Shown here one piece after another: positions 55,888 through 64,000 of a stretch of 64,000 nucleotides of DNA. The translations under genes were made by a program, and so were the position numbers. Within the stretch, counting starts at the first letter, position 1. Each line of letters starts with the position of its first letter. Where the stretch lies: NCBI RefSeq assembly GCF_002775205.1, contig NC_036448.1:3498572-3562571 (forward strand). The letters run 5' to 3'. The stretch is from Xiphophorus maculatus. Taxonomy: Eukaryota > Chordata > Actinopteri > Cyprinodontiformes > Poeciliidae. The notes below the pieces were generated by a model. That model searched no databases. It saw nothing but the letters and a program-made list of their open reading frames with translations, and was not told the origin of the DNA.

Positions 55888-58800
55888 CACACCAGCGAGA
55901 GGGCCGGGTCCGGTTGGACAGCTGGAGGAGGAAGCGGAGGTCGCCGCACTCTTAAAAATAGAAATGTGTTGATGTGTGGCGGTTTGAAACGTGTTGAGCT
56001 AAAACCTTTTTTTTAATTATTTATATATTTTTTTTAGATCTGGGGTTAAAACAAGGAGCTTTGTTTAGGTGACAGGAAACTCGTCTGCTTTATAATTTCG
56101 GTTTCCTCCTTCATCTACACGGTTCTTCCTTTACTCTGGTGACTGAGGTCTGCAGTGTGTCACGTCGCTTTGTGCTTCCTGTTCCCTTACAGCTGAGTCG
56201 GAGTTCAGGCTGCTGCTCAGCTCAGCCTCCGATGTGTAAGAAGAGCAACGAGGCCGCGTCTCTGAACGACCTGAAGGAGCCCGTCACCCCGTGGCCTTTG
56301 GTTAGTGTCCACCCGTCCTCCACCCGCATGGAAAGCAGGAAGCCTGTCTGACAGAAAGGCTGTGATGTTATGTTAAAAAAACAAAAAAAAGCCAGCTTAT
56401 TTTCAGAAGTGAGCATGTTTGATTTACGTTTTGGACCGGATTTTTCATTCAGTGACTCGTCTTTCTGTCAATAAGTGGAGCTTTATTGTTTAAAGCACTT
56501 CACACTGCAGGATCAAGTCAAAGTGTTGCAGTTCAAGACAGAACAAAAGCTCTAAACATAAGAGATGTTGCACAGCAGCGCACCGATAAATCTGCCTCGA
56601 TTTCCCTCATTTTGGGCGATCGACCGACGCCTTCATGAGAAACCATCTCATCTAAGCTCTGAAAATCAGCCGTTTTCCCTTTGCTCTGCAGTGAGAGAGG
56701 CCTGACTGTTGGCCCCGCCCACCAGGTCACATCTGTACCTGGTGGCTTCACAGGTGACCATTGTTACCAACTTAGTGACTTTGTCACCTTTTTTTTAACG
56801 GCTTTTTCAGATGAAAAATCAGAATCGGCAGGCCAGACTATTTAAAGATCAGTGATTGGTGACAAAACTGCAATCATAATCATCATCATCTTTTGATCTA
56901 TTTTTATATGTATGATCCATATAAAAATAAGAAAAACAATAAGACAACACAGAATTAAAAAGGCCATTGAGGGCAAATCTATCTGTCTCATTTATTGCCT
57001 GTCTGCTCTTTCTCTCCATATGACAACCTTTTTTGTTGAAAAATCTTCTTACCCTTCGACCTAAAGACCATAACTGACGTTAAAATGTTCACTAAGGATT
57101 GGCTAACGATGAACCAGAACTTTGCTCATTTTGAAATATTTTAATTGTTTTAAGTTGTTTGGAAGACTTTGTCTATTTTCGATCATTTTATTGTATTTAC
57201 TATTATTCTTCACTTTTTATTTAACGGTTAAATGTCCTCCTAGGGACGAGTGTTTTCTCTAAATATTCAGTGTTTGTAGAAAAAATCTTTTTTTCCCTCT
57301 TCTTACATAATAAACAGTAAACCAGATAAATGAATAATCCCTGAGAGTGGCAGAAAGCCGGCATCCAGGTCCGTCCATCACTAACAGACAGAAGCGGCAC
57401 TGGTGTAATCCAGTCAGACATTAGTTGCTTCACTTGCAGCTCAGACTGTTTGAGTGGAAGCTTATCTGGTCTGTCTTGTTTAATGCGCCGTAAAAAAATC
57501 CATGTTGTTGCTGTGAGCTGTGGGTGCAGGTCACACCGCGGTCGGGACAGTTTACACAGCCGACTTCTTCTTCTTCTTCTTCTTCTTCTTATCAACTCAA
57601 AGCTGCTGGTCTCGTCTCTCATAAATGTAGCCGCAGCAGCTCAGACCAGAATCACGTCAGAACAGATTCCTGCTGAGGCTCATGTGTTAATCCACCTCTG
57701 CTGCTTCGGTGCAACTTGTTACATTATTGAATTTCATCTTGATGCCTCTTCCTTCACTCAAGAAATTAAAACTCCACTCAAACTTTAAAGCAGCAGTATA
57801 TTTTCCATATTTGCTGAAACTGCCACCTTGTTGTGACAGTTTGATATGAAACACATAATCTATGAAAACGTCTAGCTCCTCTGCCTTGTCTCCATTCTGA
57901 CCAGAGAGAACCAATCAGAGCGAGGAGTCTTAGTGCTGTCAATCACTCTATGTGTGGCGCTGCTCTTTCCCTGCTACACTGTAGCTCGCACAGCCTGTCA
58001 TACACGCTAGGGCTAACTAGCATAGAGACCGATGACGGTGGATAAGCTGTTTTTCCTGTAACGCTGTTTTTCCGCTATTAGCACATTTAGCAGCGGGTAC
58101 ATGAGGATGATTGACAGAGCTAAGACCCTCCTACTGGCTCTGATTGGTCATTTTGGATGGTGCTTTTCTTCAGACAACAACTTTTAAAATAAAAATTTAC
58201 AAATTTTTAAAAGTTACTGCAGCTTTAACTCAAAAATACTTTTTCACTTTATTTGATCTGCACTAATTTAAAAAAAAAAATTTTAAATAGACGAAACAAG
58301 TTGGACCTTAATTGTATCAACTGTTTGTGATTTGGGAATCATTTACTGTATTTAAATAGAAAACAATCTGAGTTTTTTTTTTTTTTTTAATCACTGTATA
58401 AGTGAAACATGAACAATACTAGACCTGTTGGATGATGGTCCGTCCCAGACGTTATCGCGATAAACGATAATATTGTTGTTTTAAGACCGTTTTCAAAGAA
58501 TTTAATGGTAATGGCTTAATAACAATGCAAGGACTCATTATCAAAGATCAATGAACTTTAAATTCTAACAAACATCTAACACTGGAACTGGAGAACATTT
58601 TAAATATCCAAAATAAACAAACTAAACTAACGGAAGCAACAAATAGCATAAACTGTAAAGTCTCTGTAAACAAAATGAACTTTAAAAAAGGAACTTCTTG
58701 AGACCAAAACATCCGACTGAAGACTTTAATCATCCAGGTTTTGGTAGGAAGGGAGAAACGATAAATCATGCAAATGGAAATGATTGAGCTGGTTTTAATT

Positions 58801-61169
58801 TATTATGTAATTAGTTGATTTATGGTGAATTAAAACCCTTTTCTTTCTGCTGCTCTGTCTGAACAGGGAGCCTCCCAGGCCTGCTGCTCTGGCTTATACT
58901 CCCCCCAGGAAGAAAACGTCTCTCTACCCGGCGCGCTCATCAGCACCAGTCCTGCCTCCTCTGAACGTAACAATCACACGTTAACAGAAAGCTTCGGCTC
59001 AGGTCTTTATGTGATGGACCCGACACAAAGTTATAACATTAGGCCTTTTCTGATGAGGAGAGCGTGAATTTCACCATCTGAAAAGCTACAGATTATTCAT
59101 GTGTTAGGAGGATGGCCCAGTCAAAGTCCAGACATAAGTCTGAACCTGAATTGATGCGCAAAAATAGCAGTCTGAAACTGGTAGAAACGCACCTGATTAT
59201 ATAAACGCATGCCACACTTTTCAGATATTTATCTCTAAAAACGATAAACCATGTATCACTTTCCATCCGTTTTACAGTTACCCACTTCTTCGTGTCGGTC
59301 TGTCACATGAACACGTCTCTGTCTGAGCTGAATGTGAACATACGGGAGTTCTGACTCTTGTTCTGCTCTCGCCGACGCAGAGAGCCTTCCCTCCTCCTTC
59401 ATCGCTCCTAACCTGGAGCATCCGCAGTCTCTGAAAGATCCCTGTGAGGTCAGCATTCCCAACGGCTTCCAGAGCGCCAAACCCATGAACGACTTGAACA
59501 TTCCCGTCACGCCCGCCATGCCCACCATGCCCACCGCAGAGGCTGGCGCAGCCATGCAGAACCTCAGCCTGAAAGGTATCAGCAGTCAGTGTGTGTGTGT
59601 GTGTGTGTGAGAGAAAGCTCTCAGGCATGTTCAGACGGTCTTCCATTTGTAGTTTATTTTACTCATTGCCAGGTTTTGCTTTCTGTTTACATGGTCAGAG
59701 TCAGGGATGCACCGCTTGACGTTTTCTGGACAATCTTTAAAAAGCCTGACCTGCCAATTCAGATTTTTTTCTTCTTTTTTTTCTGAAAGGTTGTTAAATA
59801 TAGCGACAAAGTTGTGAAGCAAGCAACAGATTGATACAGGTTGTCTGTGCGTTCTTAGAAAGTCTTTAATCCTTTTTTCTAAAACAAATGTCTTCCACTT
59901 CTAAAGAAAAATCCAATAAAAGTTGCTGTGAAATATGAAAATAACAGGTCTTACCTGTCACAAGAACACATTTTGCTGGGTGATAAATTGTCCCAGAAGT
60001 TATCGCAATAAACGATAATATTGTTGTCCTCATAAGAATGCGAGAACAAATTTTGAAAGATCAACCAACTTTAAATTCCAATGAACATTTAACACTGGAG
60101 CTAGAAGACATTTTAAATATCCAAAATAAGTAAACAAAACAAACAGAAACGACAAATGAAATGAATTATGAAGTCTTTTTTTGAAAATAATCTTGGAAAA
60201 AAAGGTTTAGTTGAGACCAAAGCAGCAGACTGAAGACTTTATCATCCAGTTGTTGGTGGAAAGATAGAAACGAAAAATCATGCAGATGGAAATGATTGAG
60301 CTTGTTTTAATTGATCATTTATCTCTTTAATCTTGTATATTCTGTGTATTTTTTATTCTTGCAGTATGTTTGTCAGGCAAAACTGTGAGTAAAAGTTTGA
60401 TGACATAATTGATATTATTTTCATAAAACGATTAATCAAATTGATTCAATTAACCCAACTTTTGTTTTTGAAGATTGAATTTGAGACAAAACATACAATT
60501 CTCTTTTCTGTCGTCGTATAGGTCTTAAAGTTTGTTCATAATTGTCTTAAAAAGTCTTAAATTAGAGTTGGTGGCTCACCAGGTCAGGTGCTTGGATTTT
60601 CAGACCTTTGCGGACGTAGATAAGATTTATTTCGGCCGATTTCCCAGATGGAATCAAATCCTGGCCGGTTTATTGGTGCAGCCCTAGTCGGATTAGCAGC
60701 AGGGCAAAATTGGTCAAATAACCGTTTAGTTCACCTGATTTCACCAGAAAATCTCTCCCCCTCCTCCTTCTGTGTGGCAGTCGAGCACTCTCCCCCCCTG
60801 CACCAGTCCCCTCCCTCCAGGGGCCCCGTCGCCCACTGGATCTCCACGCGGCGCGAGGACATCGTCCTCCAGATGACGGAGGCTTGTCTGAACCAGAGCC
60901 TGGACGCGCTGCTCGCCCGCTCCATGCTGATGCGCGAGGATTACGAACTGGTGGTCAACCAGGCCACGCGCACCGCCAAGGTCCGCCAGCTGCTCGACAA
61001 CTGCCACAAGCACGACGAGGACTTCTGCCGGATCGTCGTGCGCAAGCTGGTGGAGAACAACCAGGGAGGGCTGAAGCCGTACCCGCCCGAGATCGGCTCG
61101 CCCGTCTCGGCCGCCGTGCCCAGCGCGCCGCCCTTCTCCGCGTCCTACAGCAACTACAGGAACTTTTAG
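47998..61169 (+). CDS. ripk2: Receptor-interacting serine/threonine kinase 2 (complete)
   Basis: Eleven exons with consistent phases: 47998-48194, 49587-49740, 51007-51162, 51263-51420, 52829-52878, 52971-53132, 54501-54586, 56193-56300, 58867-58966, 59381-59575, 60781-61169, giving 584 residues (human 540). Kinase domain, about residues 24-320: glycine loop SRGGFGTV, lysine of VAIK (56), catalytic HHDLKTQN with Asp154, DFG 172-174, YMPPEEYDP and NPDERPSF. Linker, about 320-470, is proline-rich and has two NDL..PVTP motifs. C-terminal CARD, about 475-560 ([20 protein letters not shown]), keeps the EDYELV tyrosine. The protein is the cytosolic adaptor that binds NOD1/NOD2 through CARD-CARD contact and drives NF-kappaB and MAPK signalling. 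The ATG has a good context (GTCATGG). No lesion was found. Confidence 0.97.
48361..48421 (-). mobile_element. Tc1-like fragment in ripk2 intron 1
   Basis: ATCCTGATCCTGCCACCACT is a degraded complement of the Tc1 transposase GGGSIM coding motif. Confidence 0.4.
50086..50503 (+). repeat. Dispersed repeat family A, copy 4
   Basis: Full-length type copy in ripk2 intron 2, from TTGTCACAATAACAAATTTT to GCTGCGACAGGCCTACC, with inverted GTCACAAT and GCGACAGG-like ends. Confidence 0.7.
53301..53569. mobile_element. Foldback MITE with 34-bp perfect central hairpin
   Basis: GGTAACACTTTATTTGAC at the left is mirrored by GTCAAATAGTTTTACC at the right. The centre holds exact inverted arms at 53347-53380 and 53388-53421 with a 7-nt loop. 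It lies in ripk2 intron 6. Confidence 0.8.
54262..54450 (+). repeat. Dispersed repeat family A, copy 5 (truncated)
   Basis: It begins TATTGCTGGACAATAAATTG and stops after GAAGACGTTTTAAAATATC, shortly before ripk2 exon 7. Confidence 0.65.
55806..55885. repeat. (TG)n microsatellite
   Basis: About 40 TG units in ripk2 intron 7. Open frames here on both strands are repeat artefacts. Confidence 0.97.
56560..56870. repeat. Repeat-derived sequence with CACCGAT-type start
   Basis: It begins GCGCACCGATAAATCTGCC and contains CGATCGACCGACGC; it resembles dispersed CACCGA-starting elements at 59.7 and 60.6 kb. Diverged; limits approximate. Confidence 0.4.
57564..57590. repeat. (CTT)n microsatellite
   Basis: Nine CTT units in ripk2 intron 8. 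Confidence 0.95.
57785..58228. mobile_element. TTAA-flanked non-autonomous element in ripk2 intron 8
   Basis: The body 57789-58224 begins AGCAGCAGTAT and ends TTACTGCAGCT (9 of 11 inverted matches) and is flanked by TTAA on both sides. This points to a piggyBac- or Kolobok-type origin. It has a different interior from the element at 27.95 kb. Confidence 0.7.
58418..58830 (+). repeat. Dispersed repeat family A, copy 6
   Basis: Near full-length copy whose right end lies about 40 bases before the acceptor of ripk2 exon 9. Confidence 0.7.
59588..59609. repeat. (TG)n microsatellite
   Basis: About eleven units just after the donor of ripk2 exon 10. Confidence 0.9.
59956..60320 (+). repeat. Dispersed repeat family A, copy 7
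   Basis: It contains GATAAATTGTCCCAGAAG and ATCGCAATAAACGATAATAT, the same left half as copies 4 to 6. It lies in ripk2 intron 10. Confidence 0.7.
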
Positions 61170-61447
61170 CAGCAGCAGGCAGGGGACAGCAAACGGAAAC
61201 TCTTCAGGTTGACGGCACGACACTACAGTTCACACTCCGTGGCTCTGGTCTCACCATATTCACCTCACTTCCTGACCTGGGAAGGTCAGAAGGGAAGAGC
61301 TGGCTGAGCAGGATCGGTTACCGGTACCAACCCAATATTCACGCTGATAATGAGATGTTTTTATGAAACCAAAAGGCTGTAAGACTGTATCAGTGATTGT
61401 ATTCAAAATAGCTTTGATTGGGGAGGATTCAGGTGGACTTAAAGTAG

Positions 61448-61980
61448 AGACGCACCGATCCACTTTGTTCACTTCTGGTACCGATATCTGAGGTTTAGTA
61501 TTTGCCGATTTGATGAAGAAAAACAGCTGAATTGTCTTAAAACGTTTTCAGGCTTCATGTTTAGTTTGCGGCGTTGATTCAGAGTTGATTTGATAACTCT
61601 GCATCAGTGCAGCTCACTTAAATACACAAACCGCTTCACAAGCTTTGGTCAAACATGTAAAAACAACTTTCATTTGTTCAGTCAGTGCAATTAGGAGTAA
61701 AACAGTCAATGTAAAATAAATACATTGACTGAAAGAAACTGAAACTGACAAAAACAATAAGTTGACTACCTTAGTCAAACAACAAATCTTCCTTCAAATG
61801 GTTCAGAAAGTGAAATCAGGAATTCTAAAAATATTGTAAAAAAATTATAACGCATGATGTCACTCAGAACACAAAAAAAATGTAATTAGATTGAATAGAT
61901 CTGTCTTTATAGATTGGACACAGATGCGCGATTTAGAATTTTTTTCAATATCGGGACCAATATATTGGATCGGTGCATCT
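61448..61980. mobile_element. Non-autonomous element with CACCGATCC inverted termini, copy 2
   Basis: CACCGATCC at 61453-61461 is mirrored by GGATCGGTG at 61967-61975. Internal strings (CAAACATGTAAAAACAAC) are the complement of copy 1, so the two are in opposite orientation. Confidence 0.7.
61715..61720 (+). terminator. Candidate ripk2 polyadenylation signal inside a repeat
   Basis: AATAAA 546 bases after the stop codon. It is the first canonical hexamer downstream and lies within the CACCGATCC element. Confidence 0.4.
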
Positions 61981-64000
61981 GTAATTACAGGGTTTAATTA
62001 ACAGCAGTACCAAATGCTGTTTGAGTCTAACTCAGAGTGTGTACAGACCTCCTTGTTGGTTCTTATTTAATCAGATCGAAGTAGCAGTCGTATCTGAAGG
62101 TAGTATTTATTTCTCTGGGTTGTTCTTTGAGGTTTCAGTCCAGTTAGTATTCGTCCATCAGTCTCTCTCTGTGTGGGTTTAGTCTGGAATACAGAGACTA
62201 AATAGGTAGACAAGTTATCATAAGTTCAGATTCATCTTCAGTCATTATTGATCTTGTATTATAAAACCCAGAAGAAGAGATGTGTGTGTGTGTGTGTGTG
62301 TGTGAGAGTGATGGATGTTAAAAGTGGGCCAAGATGATCAGCCGTTACCACAGATCTATATTATTGGATTGGACAATGCCTATTAGCAGCTATAGCTAGA
62401 AGCTAAAGCTATTTTACAGAAATTGGTTTAACCAACTTTGGTGAAGTTTTAGCCAAAGCTGGTTGCGGCGCACGATAGCAAAGGGAAAATGACACTGAAA
62501 AACAACTCAAAACTACTCGTATTCTGCTTTTCTCACACATACCTGTTGCCATAGTAACCAGCCAAAAACAGCTCCACTAGCAGCGATTACTTTCAAGTGT
62601 ATGAGGATCTACGCACTAAAAGAACGTGCAAACATTAAACCACCCCAAAGAACAGGACATTCAGTGAGTTACAGTTTTATGTTTTCAGGCTTCATGTTTA
62701 GTTTGCGATTACTAATAAGTGATTATGAGAACTGGCTCATTTAAACTCCTGTTCTACTGATGATCTGTCAGACATTATCTGTGTGGATCGCCTTATTTTG
62801 ACATTAACTGAACCAAAACACCCAATTCCACAGCACAGCTACATGTTAAGGTTTTCAAAGTCAAGCTAGCATGACTGACCTACCTCCCACTTTCTCAAAA
62901 AAAAAATGTTTTCAATTAAAACTTGTTACTGACCTGTTAACTAGATCTTGTTATCTAGTAGCCATTGGTTTGACAATTAATAGCAAAAGATTGCGGCTCT
63001 TTTTCAGATTTTTTGATTGATTTAGTCATTTTCCCGACTCAGTGCTTAGCCAACGGTTCTTGTGTGTCGCACAATAGATGCTTGACGTCCAGTCCAGTAA
63101 TATATATTATCAACGGTCTTTTTTTTCTGGGGGTTTTTTGGGGTTTTTTGCCTCTCCTCACTCAGTATTCTTATAATTATGTAGCTTTGCACCTTTCTGA
63201 ACTCCTCCAGAATTAATTTTCTTCTAAAAATTCCCATATTGAGAGGATTAATTATTCCAAAAGGCACATCTGAAGAAAGACCTCCTCACTCTCCAGGTAG
63301 CAAAAGCTAACCAAACTTCACTGTACAGGACGTCCGACTAATACTGAACGTTTACTCTACTGTAGCAGCTCCAAACAGCAGCAACCTTTGTAAATACAAC
63401 AGATTTCCCTCTGTTGGAAAGTGATTAGTAGCAATCAGCAGGAATGTTCAGCAGCATCAACTTCCTCTTTACATGGAAAGCACTGCAGCTTTCCATGTAA
63501 GCTGCGAAAATATGGAATTCCTTTTCATAGACACTTTATTTTTATATCAGGGCTGGTAAAATATTTTTTTTAGGCTAATTTGCGAATATGAGTAAAGCTT
63601 TTGTGCAGCAAAAACAATATCTTACTATAGTAGAAAAGTCCAACCTTTAATTTCAGCACACGATGGGAAATAAACATCACCATCCACAAGTTTGAAGATG
63701 AAGTTACAGCATTTAATTTCCCTTTGGGATAAACAATGTTTTTTTTTATATATATATATTTGAATTCAATATTGGAAATAAACTTGGATCGCAATTTATA
63801 AGATCTTAGAGGCCTGAAAGAGATGCATGGATTTTCAAGGGATTGTTAGGGAAACCAAGTAACTTTGTTGGAAATTATTTTCTTAAAATTAAGAAATTAA
63901 AGGTTGGATTTTAAAAATATCAGATTGAATTTATATTATATAATTTATTTGAAAGTCTTTTCTTGACCAAATGTTCCTGCTGCTGCATCTTATTTTAAAT
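61981..64000. other. Downstream flank of ripk2, no gene seen
   Basis: AT-rich sequence with a (TG)n run at about 62280-62304 and short frames only. It could hold distal 3' untranslated sequence of ripk2. Confidence 0.45.

Noticed and set aside
55590..56016. Open frames rich in CV or TH repeats
   Set aside because: They are translations of the TG microsatellite in ripk2 intron 7.

Overview
The window is vertebrate genomic DNA from a teleost fish, probably an acanthomorph. The evidence is split genes with GT-AG introns, a teleost-type tRNA-derived SINE, many Tc1/mariner and foldback relics, and orthologues of vertebrate genes. A cyprinodontiform-like source is possible from the SINE but is not firm. 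There are no bacterial features. All gene models were built by hand from splice sites and intron phase, so most coding exons are shorter than any open frame that covers them.

Layout. (1) 75-7086, plus strand: last ten exons of a large lipid transfer protein related to apolipoprotein B, apolipophorin and vitellogenin, with a C-terminal von Willebrand factor D domain; the 5' part is outside the window. (2) 7.1-15.3 kb: intergenic relics and a perfect hairpin. (3) 15337-20639, minus strand: a complete three-exon agouti-family gene, best matched to teleost agrp2 (asip2b), with signal peptide and ten-cysteine knot, and a CpG-rich probable promoter just upstream. (4) 20.9-33.4 kb: a graveyard of Tc1-like relics, TTAA-flanked elements and an 18-bp-TIR MITE with repeated CGTCA/TGACG modules. 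(5) 33464-40545: a complete, very young Ty3/Gypsy retrotransposon with 4-bp target duplication, LTRs differing only in one homopolymer T, open gag and pol, and a textbook -1 frameshift signal. (6) 43146-45916, minus strand: an snx16-like sorting nexin gene in which the exon for the core of the PX domain could not be found. (7) 47998-61169, plus strand: complete eleven-exon ripk2 (584 residues, kinase plus CARD), the adaptor kinase of NOD1/NOD2 signalling. (8) 61.2-64 kb: ripk2 3' region and repeats.

How the parts relate. snx16 and ripk2 are also neighbours in a broad sense on human 8q21, so this is a conserved block; the agouti gene between the lipid protein and this block fits a lineage of agouti genes retained in teleosts. 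The genes are not an operon and show no shared function. Several transposable elements touch gene structure: a Tc1 relic begins about six bases inside a donor site of the lipid transfer gene, and the only early polyadenylation signal of ripk2 lies inside a repeat.
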